Source: an uncultured Alphaproteobacteria bacterium (lineage in GTDB: Bacteria > Pseudomonadota > Alphaproteobacteria > HIMB59 > GCA-002718135). From it: 8,118 nucleotides of DNA. Location: NCBI GenBank assembly GCA_902519435.1, contig CABYKC010000025.1, positions 1-8,118 of the forward strand, read 5' to 3'. The position numbers and the translations under genes are program-made. The notes beneath the pieces were generated by a model. That model worked only from the letters and a program-made list of their open reading frames with translations. It did not search any database and was not told where the DNA came from. Positions 1 through 6,255 of the stretch are shown piece after piece; within the stretch, counting starts at the first letter, position 1; each line of letters opens with the position of its first letter.

Positions 1-729
1 ATTGATTTAGCTCATGATCCGACACCATTACTTGAAGCTAACTCGGAAGAATTTAAAAAACTGATCAAAAGAAAAAATAGATACGTTATTACTAATCAGC
101 ATCCTATTATTCTACCAGGTAAGATTGCTGCTAATTACGAGCCTTACGATGAAATTGATTCAGATGTTCTTAATGAAAGAGCTAAAATAGTATTCAAAAA
201 TAAAGATTTAGCAGACAAGTTTAAACTTATGGAAATTGATAGACGTATTGAAAAAGAAGATGAAAAATCGCAAGATAATGTATTTCCTGAAAGTGCAGCA
301 AATGCCTTTCTTGATTTTAAACAATCAACGGAAATAGCAAAATTTCATGAAAAAAATGACTGGAATGAAAAATATAAAATTGCTCTTTCAATAAAAGATC
401 CAAAAGCAAACTTTATTTTAAAAAGACTTATATTTGATGAAAGTCCAAAAACTTTATCAAAAGAAGATTTTAAAATGGTTCACCGAGAGTTACATGAAAG
501 GTTGGTTATTAATCAGGAAAGGCCTTTTACTACGATACCTGAAGCAATGTCACAAACTGATACAGAATTAGTTAAAATGGAAGAAAGTGATGATGAAAAT
601 AAAATTCAAAAAATGCAAATTTTAAAAGATTACAATGTCTATTTAAATTTTATGGAGAAATATTTCTCTAATAAAAATGCTGAACCTCTTCCTAGTGGTA
701 AAGAACTAAGCAAAATAATCTTTGGTTAA
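1..729 (+). CDS. sbcB: Exonuclease I (SbcB-like), C-terminal part, 5'-truncated by window edge
   Basis: The frame is open from base 1 to the TAA at 727-729 (242 codons), so the ATG at 229 is an internal Met and not the start. I read it as the C-terminal half of exodeoxyribonuclease I, a 3'-5' ssDNA exonuclease used in recombination and mismatch repair. Support is family resemblance: an early HDPTPLL segment followed by ITNQHPIILPGK, matching the linker after the DEDD nuclease domain. A helical region follows, with DPKANFILKRLIFDESP and RPFTTIPEA, resembling the ExoI C-terminal domain of alphaproteobacteria. It ends in a helix (LKDYNVYLNFMEKYF) like the last helix of E. coli ExoI. The catalytic DEDD residues lie upstream of the window and cannot be checked. 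The charged, Lys/Glu-rich composition fits a cytoplasmic protein. The TAA overlaps the uppP ATG by one base (TAATG), so the two are probably translationally coupled. The family call is moderately sure. Confidence 0.66.
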   Translation: MDLAHDPTPLLEANSEEFKKLIKRKNRYVITNQHPIILPGKIAANYEPYDEIDSDVLNERAKIVFKNKDLADKFKLMEIDRRIEKEDEKSQDNVFPESAANAFLDFKQSTEIAKFHEKNDWNEKYKIALSIKDPKANFILKRLIFDESPKTLSKEDFKMVHRELHERLVINQERPFTTIPEAMSQTDTELVKMEESDDENKIQKMQILKDYNVYLNFMEKYFSNKNAEPLPSGKELSKIIFG

Positions 730-1514
730 TGTTTGAGATTCAATATTTTATTATTGGTATTGTACAAGGCTTCACAGAATTTTTACCAATTAGTTCTTCT
801 GGGCATTTGGTTCTTGTCTCAGAATTGACGACTTGGCAGGATCAAGGTCTCTTTACAGATGTCGCTGTTCATGTTGGAACATTATTGGCAGTTATAATTT
901 ATTTAAGAACACATATTACAGCATTAGCCAAGAAATTTTTTTCTTTTCAAATTACCCAAAATGATAATTTAATTAAAATTATTATTGCAACAATACCTGC
1001 CGTTATAGTTGGGTTTTTTATTTTTGATTTTGTTCAATTATATTTTCGAGATATCAAAGTTGTTGCAGTATCAAGTGTTGTTTTTGCTGCTTTATTATTT
1101 GTCGCAGATCATTTTAAAATCAAAATGTCTTCCTGGGAGAATATGAGTTATGTGCAGGCCTTTATCATTGGTGCATTTCAAGTATTAGCTTTTATACCTG
1201 GGGCAAGTAGAGCAGGTGTTACAATTACTGGAGCACGTTTTTTAGGAATTAATAGATCATCTGCAGCAATTTTTTCTATGCTTTTATCAATTCCCATTAT
1301 TTTAGCATCCTTAGTTTTAACAAGTTACGATTTAATGAGCAGTGCTAAAGTAAATATAAATTTATACCAATCATTATTTGCAGCATTTGTTGCTTGTATT
1401 GCTGCTCTAGTATCAATTAACATCATGATGCGAATAATACAAAATTCAACCTTTAATATTTTTATTATTTATAGAGTTTTATTAGGATTTATCTTATTAT
1501 ATTTCTATGCATAA
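729..1514 (+). CDS. uppP: Undecaprenyl-diphosphate phosphatase UppP (BacA family)
   Basis: This integral inner-membrane enzyme dephosphorylates undecaprenyl diphosphate to the monophosphate lipid carrier used for peptidoglycan and surface polysaccharides. Overproduction of the family confers bacitracin resistance. At 261 aa it is the usual length. Signature motif 1 is at residues 13-26 (QGFTEFLPISSSGH), with E17 and H26 matching E. coli E21 and H30. The first family Glu is Q13, a common variant. Motif 2 is PGASRAGVT at 157-165, with S160 and R161 matching the catalytic S173/R174 region. Hydrophobic segments are spread over the whole length, at about 44-60, 82-103, 111-126, 143-156, 180-198, 212-233 and 243-260. 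The ATG overlaps the preceding stop (TAATG) and has no Shine-Dalgarno sequence. It shares 8 nt with the next gene. Identification is secure. Note that BacA here means the bacitracin protein and is unrelated to the SbmA/BacA transporter elsewhere in this window. Confidence 0.96.
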   Translation: MFEIQYFIIGIVQGFTEFLPISSSGHLVLVSELTTWQDQGLFTDVAVHVGTLLAVIIYLRTHITALAKKFFSFQITQNDNLIKIIIATIPAVIVGFFIFDFVQLYFRDIKVVAVSSVVFAALLFVADHFKIKMSSWENMSYVQAFIIGAFQVLAFIPGASRAGVTITGARFLGINRSSAAIFSMLLSIPIILASLVLTSYDLMSSAKVNINLYQSLFAAFVACIAALVSINIMMRIIQNSTFNIFIIYRVLLGFILLYFYA

Positions 1515-2436
1515 AATATCTGGTGTCTTTAGTGCTGCACTAACACCTATTAAAAGTGATTTATCGATCAACAAAGATCTCTATCTTCGTCATTGTCAAT
1601 ATTTAATGAGAGAAGGGCACGATGGTCTTGCCATTTTTGGTACAACAGGTGAAGCAAATAGTTTTTCTGTTCAAGAAAAAAAAGATCATATAGATTTTTT
1701 AATTTCAAATCGAATAGATCCAAAAATTCTTATGCCAGGCACAGGATCATCTTCATTGAAAGAAGCAATTGATATGACAAAACATGCTTCCTCTCATAAA
1801 GTAAGAGCAGTTCTTTTACTGCCACCATTTTATTATAAGAATGTTACAGATGAAGGAGTAATTAACTATTATCGTCATTTAATTGAAAATGTTGGCGATA
1901 GTGAACTTCATTATGTTTTATATCACATACCGCAAAACACATATGTTCCCATAAGTTTCAAAACTATTGAAACACTATTAAGATTGTATCCAAATAATAT
2001 TGTCGGTTTAAAAGATTCAAGTGGTGACGGTGAACGTATGATGAAGGTTATAAAATATTTCAATAATTTTTCAGTATTTTGTGGTCATGATAGTTTAGCT
2101 TTAAGTATAAGCAAAAGGGGAGGAGCTGGAGCAATTACTGCAGGTACAAATGTGTGTGGAAAATTACTTAGCTTTATTTTGAAAAATTATAAAAATGAAA
2201 ATTCAATTAAAAATTTTAATGAATTACAGAGTCTTTTAGAAAAAATAAGACAAGTGATTACGACACATGAACCTATAAGTTTAATGAAGGCTTATTTTTC
2301 TATTGTAGATAATATTTCTGAATGGAATAATGTATTACCACCCTTAAAAAAAATTGATGATCCTGAAAATCATAAACTAGTTTTAATATTAAAAGAGTTG
2401 GTAAAAAAAATAGATCCGTTAATAGTGAATACGTGA
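1507..2436 (+). CDS. Dihydrodipicolinate synthase/N-acetylneuraminate lyase family aldolase, probably not DapA
   Basis: This is a class I (Schiff-base) TIM-barrel lyase of the DapA/NanA superfamily, 309 aa, somewhat longer than DapA (about 292). Visible are the pyruvate carboxylate-binding GTTGE at 45-49, the Tyr dyad region LPPFYYK at 105-111, the proton-relay Tyr in YHIP at 139-142, and the Schiff-base Lys K169 in GLKDSSGD (167-174). GGAGAITAG follows at 205-213. In true DapA the tyrosine motif continues to an Arg (E. coli R138 in YNVPSRT) that holds the aspartate-semialdehyde carboxylate. Here that position is N144 (YHIPQNT). The substrate is therefore probably another aldehyde or 2-keto acid joined to or split from pyruvate. 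A close type with YHIP is, as I recall it, common in alphaproteobacteria without an assigned substrate. The start overlaps uppP by 8 nt in another frame. The last 18 nt overlap the convergent fxsA tail. The fold is certain; the reaction is open. Confidence 0.9.
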   Translation: MHKISGVFSAALTPIKSDLSINKDLYLRHCQYLMREGHDGLAIFGTTGEANSFSVQEKKDHIDFLISNRIDPKILMPGTGSSSLKEAIDMTKHASSHKVRAVLLLPPFYYKNVTDEGVINYYRHLIENVGDSELHYVLYHIPQNTYVPISFKTIETLLRLYPNNIVGLKDSSGDGERMMKVIKYFNNFSVFCGHDSLALSISKRGGAGAITAGTNVCGKLLSFILKNYKNENSIKNFNELQSLLEKIRQVITTHEPISLMKAYFSIVDNISEWNNVLPPLKKIDDPENHKLVLILKELVKKIDPLIVNT

Positions 2437-2778
2437 GTTAAAATATTTTTTTGCTTGAGTAGCAATTAAATTTTGGACTGGTTTTAAAAAGACAGCAAAA
2501 CCAATACAATCTGTAAAAAAACCAGGAGTAATCAATAATAATCCTGATACTAATAAAAAAATACCTCCTTTAATTTCTTCGGTGGGCATTACACCTTGTG
2601 ACAAGTTTCGTTGTGCATCAAATAACAATTTGATCCCTTGTCTACGCACAAGAAATATTCCTACTAAAGCTGTGGTTAGTATGATTGCAATAGTATTTAA
2701 AATTCCAATATTGGATCCTATTGTTATAAAAATACTTATTTCAATTATTGGAATAATAATAAACGCTAGAAAAATCAC
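2419..2778 (-). CDS. fxsA: FxsA family membrane protein
   Basis: This is a small inner-membrane protein of 119 aa. FxsA of E. coli is known for relieving F-plasmid exclusion of phage T7 when overexpressed; its normal role is unknown. Residues 1-25 form a hydrophobic helix with the family-type pattern of a short hydrophobic run, PIIE, then IFITIGSNIG. A second hydrophobic segment (about 27-43) leads into a basic turn (RRQG at 45-48). An amphipathic stretch follows, then a third hydrophobic segment with the hallmark GLLLITPGFFTDCIGF at about 80-95. The tail is short and basic. The start is GTG at 2778-2776. It overlaps the TAG stop of the sbmA-like gene (TAGTG) and gives the N-terminus expected for the family, so I prefer it. 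The gene is probably co-transcribed and translationally coupled with the transporter. Its stop lies inside the 3' end of the convergent lyase gene. Confidence 0.88.
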   Translation of the reverse strand: MIFLAFIIIPIIEISIFITIGSNIGILNTIAIILTTALVGIFLVRRQGIKLLFDAQRNLSQGVMPTEEIKGGIFLLVSGLLLITPGFFTDCIGFAVFLKPVQNLIATQAKKYFNSRIHY

Positions 2779-3779
2779 TAACGTACTATACCAGTTTTTT
2801 CATCCTGAATGTTTTTTTCTATTTTATTCTCAAATTCTCTTAATCTTTTATAGACACTAGCAAGTTCAATAATTGTAGGCCATGCTCTGAATAAATATTG
2901 TAGTGAACCTTCTACTCTTCCGAACGCTCTTATAATTTGTTGCATAACGCCAAGTGTCATTACTCCAGCTACAATTGCTGGTGCTAAAAAAATGTAAGCA
3001 GCAAGAACATTAGCTTGTAGATAAGCTAATCTTCCAATACTAAAATAAAGATAGTACAAATAACTTTTGAAGTGAATTTCTCTAACGCCTTGAAAAAGTT
3101 CTTCTAAAGATTTAGGTCTAATACTTCCATCATCTTCAGCAATAACCAGAATTTTTCTATAAGCAGCTTCTTTTTTTTGAAGATCATATTCAATACCAAC
3201 TAGTCTTAGTAACCATGCTAGTACAATCATTAAAATTGTACCACCGACAGCCCATATAAATGCTCCAGACACTAAACCGTACTGCCAATCACCAAACCAC
3301 AAGATTGGTATACCAACTGATAGAGTCATTAAGAGGGGGAAGAACTCTACTAAAACTAGAACAGATTCAATTAAACTAGTTCCAAGACCTTCCATAATTC
3401 TACTAAACTTTATGGTATCTTCCTGAACCCTTTGACTTGCACCTTCGATAGTTCTCGCTTGATCATAAACACTATGGTACCACTCAACCATTGCTGTTCT
3501 CCATCTAAAAAGAAAATGGGAAGTTAGGAATGAAATTGCTAGTCCTAATGCAATTGAGATTGCAGCAAGTTGAGCAAAACTAAATAAAGCACCCATGTAT
3601 TCTTGCATAGTTATAGCATTTGGGGTCCCAAGTGCTTTTTGGATCATGTCATAAAATTCACCAAACCATTCGTTGATCTGAACATCAATCTGAACTTGGA
3701 CCCATATAGAAGTAAGAATGACTACTGAGCCTACATAAGCCCATACATACCACTTTGGTTCAGTGAAAAATTTAAACAT
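2778..3779 (-). CDS. sbmA: SbmA/BacA-like peptide transporter, short form
   Basis: This inner-membrane transporter resembles E. coli SbmA and rhizobial BacA, proton-driven homodimers with an ABC-exporter-like fold but no ATPase. They import microcins, proline-rich antimicrobial peptides and other cationic or thiazole peptides. The match runs almost to the end of the family: FYDMIQKAL (42-50), FRWRTAM (91-97), EGASQRVQEDT (112-122), EAAYRK (204-209), AEDDGSIRP (214-222), YLQANV (253-258), ELASVYKRLREFE (305-317). Hydrophobic segments lie at about 11-28, 65-88, 137-160, 166-193 and 243-280. It has 333 aa against about 406 in E. coli. The missing part is N-terminal, about 70-80 residues carrying the first membrane segments. 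This is not a miscalled start, because an in-frame TGA lies six codons upstream of the ATG. No Shine-Dalgarno sequence is visible. It is followed by fxsA (TAGTG overlap) and preceded at 49 nt by a gene for a very basic 27-aa peptide. The family is secure; the transported substrate is unknown. Confidence 0.9.
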   Translation of the reverse strand: MFKFFTEPKWYVWAYVGSVVILTSIWVQVQIDVQINEWFGEFYDMIQKALGTPNAITMQEYMGALFSFAQLAAISIALGLAISFLTSHFLFRWRTAMVEWYHSVYDQARTIEGASQRVQEDTIKFSRIMEGLGTSLIESVLVLVEFFPLLMTLSVGIPILWFGDWQYGLVSGAFIWAVGGTILMIVLAWLLRLVGIEYDLQKKEAAYRKILVIAEDDGSIRPKSLEELFQGVREIHFKSYLYYLYFSIGRLAYLQANVLAAYIFLAPAIVAGVMTLGVMQQIIRAFGRVEGSLQYLFRAWPTIIELASVYKRLREFENKIEKNIQDEKTGIVR

Positions 3780-3828
3780 TTTATGTATATATGTTCAATT
3801 AGATTTTAAAAAAGAAGGTAGGTATTAA

Positions 3829-3912
3829 TTATTTCTTCTTTTGACGCTTTTTGTTTCTTCTATATTTAGAGCCCCTTTTACGTCTACCTCTATGTTTTTT
3901 TGGATATCCCAT
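3829..3912 (-). CDS. 27-aa extremely basic peptide (ribosomal-protein-like or transporter-associated)
   Basis: This small gene runs from ATG at 3912-3910 to TAA at 3831-3829 in the gap between the LysR regulator and the sbmA-like gene. The product begins MGYPKKHRGRRKRG and ends RQKKK. Of 27 residues, 9 are Lys, 7 are Arg and 1 is His, with no acidic residue. There is no signal peptide. Evidence that it is real is a good promoter just upstream (3924-3951), the tight fit into otherwise unused space, and a composition that is not simply AT-driven: several Arg use CGT and AGG, and Gly and Pro are present. Length, MG start, RG pairs and KKK end recall the small ribosomal protein bTHX of Thermus (also about 26-27 aa), so an rRNA-binding role is the conservative guess. 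This is resemblance of composition and not a proven alignment. Being directly upstream of a cationic-peptide importer, it could instead be functionally tied to that transporter. Function unknown. Confidence 0.62.
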   Translation of the reverse strand: MGYPKKHRGRRKRGSKYRRNKKRQKKK

Positions 3913-3923
3913 AATGTAGATAC

Positions 3924-3951
3924 GGTATACAAAAATAAAAAATTAAGTCAA
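3924..3951 (-). promoter_or_regulatory. Candidate sigma-70 promoter for the basic peptide gene (and sbmA-fxsA)
   Basis: On the minus strand, TTGACT (3951-3946, 5 of 6 to consensus) and TATACC (3929-3924, 4 of 6) are separated by 16 nt. Transcription would start near 3917, about five bases before the ATG at 3912, giving an almost leaderless message. It sits 4 nt beyond the stop of the upstream LysR gene, so the peptide, sbmA and fxsA could be expressed separately from rpe-lysR. It is a sequence match only, in an AT-rich background. Confidence 0.5.
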
Positions 3952-3954
3952 AGA

Positions 3955-4842
3955 CTAATAATGCCAATCTTCAGCTTCATTAAATAAAAAATCCCTAAAA
4001 ACTTCAAGTCTTCTATCGTTTTTAAAAGATTCAGAATAAACAAAGTATGTTTGATATGATGGACCTTCTAGGTTTGGTAGAACACGTACAAGCTGAGGTT
4101 TGTCTGCAACCATGTAATCAGGTAAAGATGCTAAACCTCCACCTTTTTCAATTGCAAGTGACATCGCGTAAATACTATTTACTCTAAATTTAGGTCGTCT
4201 TTTTGTTCCTTCTTTTCCAATTTTTAATATCCAATCAATATTGGAAACAGGAGAAGGTAATCCAGCTCCAAAGCAAATTAAATCATGTTTATCTAAATCA
4301 TTTACATTTCTTGGTATTCCACTTTTTTGTAAGTAATCTGAAGAACCGTAAATATGGTTATGAAAATTAACAAATTTTTTAAAAATTAAATTTGCCTGTG
4401 TCGGCTTTTTTACTCTAACTGCAACATCAGCAACTCTTGCAGATAAATCAACTTCTTCATCACTCATAATTAAATTTACATCTATCTCTGGATATTGATT
4501 AGCAAATTTAGTAATTCTTGGCGTGAGCCATGCTGATCCAAAACCAACAGTTGTACTTACGGTTAATTTTCCTACTGGTTTAGTTTTTTTATCTAATAAT
4601 TTTTTTTCAAAATCAGAAATTGAAAAATTAATTTGATTCACAGTATTAAATAAATTTTCACCTTGCTCTGTTAACCTTACGCCTTTTTGATGTCTTATAA
4701 ACAAGGGTGTCTTTAAATCGTATTCAAGATCTTGTATTTGTCTACTAAGCGCAGATTGACTGATATTTAGTTTGGTACTTGCCTTTGAAATGCTTCTTGA
4801 GATTGCAATTTCGTAAAATGATTTTAATTTATCCCAGTCCAT
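3955..4842 (-). CDS. LysR-type transcriptional regulator
   Basis: This is a DNA-binding regulator of the LysR family with 295 aa, the usual length. The N-terminal winged helix-turn-helix covers residues 2-62: FYEIAISRSISKAS, then the recognition helix SQSALSRQIQDLE at 28-40, then the wing TPLFIRHQKGVRLTEQG at 45-61. A linker helix follows (about 63-86). The effector-binding (periplasmic-binding-protein-like) domain starts near residue 92 (GKLTVSTTVGFGSAWLTP) and continues to the end. VADVAVRV (137-144) and the later IEKGGGLASLPDYM segment are typical of the family. The ATG overlaps the rpe stop (TAATG), so it lies in the rpe operon and not divergent from a target, which is the more usual LysR arrangement. 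The target genes and the ligand cannot be told from sequence. Candidates by position are the downstream peptide/sbmA/fxsA genes and its own operon. Confidence 0.94.
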   Translation of the reverse strand: MDWDKLKSFYEIAISRSISKASTKLNISQSALSRQIQDLEYDLKTPLFIRHQKGVRLTEQGENLFNTVNQINFSISDFEKKLLDKKTKPVGKLTVSTTVGFGSAWLTPRITKFANQYPEIDVNLIMSDEEVDLSARVADVAVRVKKPTQANLIFKKFVNFHNHIYGSSDYLQKSGIPRNVNDLDKHDLICFGAGLPSPVSNIDWILKIGKEGTKRRPKFRVNSIYAMSLAIEKGGGLASLPDYMVADKPQLVRVLPNLEGPSYQTYFVYSESFKNDRRLEVFRDFLFNEAEDWHY

Positions 4843-5489
4843 TATCTTAAGGAATTTATAATTTCATGATAGTTATTTTGATTTTGAGATAATAAATAAG
4901 ATCCTACTGCTAACACATCAGCTCCATTATCTTTACATATTTTTGCATTTTCATTATTTACTCCACCATCAACAGCTATCTCATAGTTATAATTATTATT
5001 TTTTCTAATTTCATCTAAATCTTTAATTTTTTTCACTTGCTCAAGCATAAATTTTTGACCACCAAAACCAGGTGTGACTGTCATAACTATTATTTGTTGC
5101 ACTTTACTTAATAAATGATCAATATCTGCAATATTTACCTTAGGGTGAATGGCTATCCCTGGTTTAATTTCAGCATCACTTATCATTTTAATAATTTCTT
5201 CTGGGTTATCATCAGCCTCAGGATGAAAAGTAATGATATCTGAGCCAGCTTCTACAAATTCATTGATATATTTCTTTACCGGTTTAATCATGAGATGCAC
5301 ATCTAAAATTTTAGAGGTAACCTTTCTTAATGATTTAACTATATTTGGTCCAAAAGTAATATTGGGGACATAGTGGCCATCCATGATGTCTATATGAATA
5401 TAATCAGCGCCATTTAGATCTAAAGATCTAACCTCTTCTTCTAATTTAAGAATATCTGCTGATAATATTGATGGTGATATTTTTATCAT
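4842..5489 (-). CDS. rpe: Ribulose-phosphate 3-epimerase
   Basis: This cytoplasmic TIM-barrel enzyme interconverts D-ribulose 5-phosphate and D-xylulose 5-phosphate in the pentose phosphate pathway. At 215 aa it is close to the family's usual 210-225. The expected residues are present: S7 in SPSILSAD, H32/D34/M36 in HIDIMDG, H65 in VHLMI, and D174 in VDGGV. The phosphate-binding loop GFGGQ is at 141-145 and the second phosphate-site glycine in AVGSYL at 194-199. D34 and D174 are the family's acid/base pair, with H32 and H65 as metal ligands. The start (cat at 5487-5489) gives the standard N-terminus (MIKISPSILSAD). The upstream leader is only 38 nt and lacks a clear Shine-Dalgarno sequence. 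It is divergent from the cupin gene and followed by lysR with a 1-nt overlap. Identification is secure. Confidence 0.97.
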   Translation of the reverse strand: MIKISPSILSADILKLEEEVRSLDLNGADYIHIDIMDGHYVPNITFGPNIVKSLRKVTSKILDVHLMIKPVKKYINEFVEAGSDIITFHPEADDNPEEIIKMISDAEIKPGIAIHPKVNIADIDHLLSKVQQIIVMTVTPGFGGQKFMLEQVKKIKDLDEIRKNNNYNYEIAVDGGVNNENAKICKDNGADVLAVGSYLLSQNQNNYHEIINSLR

Positions 5490-5527
5490 TTATAAAGAGA
5501 TATATAATATATAAATAAACATTCATA
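5490..5527. promoter_or_regulatory. Divergent promoter region, rpe / cupin gene
   Basis: Only 38 bases separate the two divergent starts. They are almost pure A/T, with a perfect TATAAT at 5503-5508 on the plus strand inside a TATATAATATATA run. On the plus strand it would start transcription near 5515, about 13 nt before the cupin ATG. The matching -35 position (5480-5485, TTTTTA) is poor. The complementary run offers a -10 for rpe, whose -35 would then lie inside the cupin gene. The region must hold both promoters if rpe and the cupin gene start their own transcripts, but exact elements are uncertain. Confidence 0.4.
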
Positions 5528-5872
5528 ATGAATTCTATCACCGAAAAACCTTGGGGATCATTTGAGATTTTAAAGTCGGGTAAAAAATACCTAGTAAAAA
5601 AAATCTTTGTAAAACCAGGGGGAGTTTTATCACTTCAAAGTCATGAACATAGATCTGAGCATTGGATTGTGGCTGATGGAGAAGCTGAAGTCACAATAGA
5701 TAAAAAAGTAATTAATTTAAGAGAAAACGAAAATATTTTTATTCCTAAAGGGGCAATTCATAGAATGGCTAATAGAAAAGATAGTGATTTAGTTATTATT
5801 GAAATGTGGTTCGGTGATAATCTTGATGAAAATGATATAAAAAGATATGAAGATATTTATGAAAGAATTTAA
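5528..5872 (+). CDS. Stand-alone mannose-6-phosphate isomerase-type cupin (ManC/AlgA C-terminal domain-like)
   Basis: This is a single cupin domain of 114 aa resembling the C-terminal type II phosphomannose isomerase domain of the bifunctional AlgA/ManC/XanB enzymes, here without the GDP-mannose pyrophosphorylase domain. It would interconvert fructose 6-phosphate and mannose 6-phosphate using a bound metal. The N-terminal PWGSFEIL (8-15) matches the family's RPWG entry motif. Cupin motif 1 is QSHEHRSEHWIV (37-48), with candidate metal ligands H39, H41 and E44. Cupin motif 2 is ENIFIPKGAIHRMAN (68-82), with H78. The tail IEMWFGDNLDENDIKRYEDIYER keeps the family pattern of a conserved acidic GD-L-E-DI-R-ED-YGR-like end. 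The stop overlaps the next ATG (TAATG). The cupin family is certain. Isomerase activity is inferred, since a one-domain relative could have another sugar-phosphate substrate. Confidence 0.87.
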   Translation: MNSITEKPWGSFEILKSGKKYLVKKIFVKPGGVLSLQSHEHRSEHWIVADGEAEVTIDKKVINLRENENIFIPKGAIHRMANRKDSDLVIIEMWFGDNLDENDIKRYEDIYERI

Positions 5873-6255
5873 TGCTTATTAATACTCCAATATCGCTTGG
5901 TGAACTTGTAGATAAAATTTCTATATTAATTATTAAACAGAAAAATATAAAAGATGAAACTAAGCTTGATCATGTTAAAAAAGAATTAGATTTTCTCCAA
6001 AAAACATTAATGAATTATGTTAAACAAGAAGAAATAAATAATTATTTAGAAAATTTGATAAACATTAATTCTAAACTCTGGAATATAGAAGATGATATTA
6101 GAGAGTGCGAAAGAAAGAAATTATTTGACCAATCATTTATTGATCTAGCTAGAAGTGTCTATTTTACCAATGATGAAAGAGCAAAAGTAAAAAATGATAT
6201 TAATAAAAACTTTGGCTCTGAATTAGTAGAGGTAAAATCTTATGAGAAATATTAA
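5872..6255 (+). CDS. DUF6165 family protein
   Basis: This is a soluble, helical 127-aa protein of unknown function. I recognise it as DUF6165 from the N-terminal PISLGELVDKISILIIK (6-22), the central SKLWNIEDDIRECE (66-79), and the closing run LARSVYFTNDERAKVKNDIN (91-110) and SELVEVKSY (116-124). Leu/Lys heptad-like spacing at about 30-75 suggests a long helical hairpin or coiled coil. There is no signal peptide or membrane segment. From memory, relatives are often found near glycosyltransferase or nucleotide-sugar genes. Here the gene follows a mannose-6-phosphate-isomerase-type cupin with a TAATG overlap, which agrees with a role in glycan metabolism but does not show what it is. The stop directly abuts the stop of the convergent ispB gene. 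No catalytic motif is apparent. Confidence 0.8.
   Translation: MLINTPISLGELVDKISILIIKQKNIKDETKLDHVKKELDFLQKTLMNYVKQEEINNYLENLININSKLWNIEDDIRECERKKLFDQSFIDLARSVYFTNDERAKVKNDINKNFGSELVEVKSYEKY

Noticed and set aside
229..729. A separate 166-aa gene starting at the ATG at 229
   Set aside because: The same frame is open back to base 1 and the upstream residues fit the same family, so the ATG is an internal methionine of a truncated exonuclease gene.
1507..2436. Naming the lyase dapA
   Set aside because: The substrate-binding Arg of DapA is Asn here and the surrounding YHIP signature differs from YNVP, so a lysine-pathway symbol would overstate the evidence.
2582..2860. Open frame of 92 codons on the plus strand
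   Set aside because: It lies antisense to fxsA and the end of the sbmA-like gene, both clear family members. Its protein resembles nothing and has the hydrophobic make-up expected of a reverse read of membrane protein genes.
3780..3828. A private promoter for sbmA (TATACA at 3789-3784 on the minus strand)
   Set aside because: Transcription would start at or inside the ATG and the -35 position reads TTTTTA. Read-through from the promoter at 3924-3951 is a simpler explanation.
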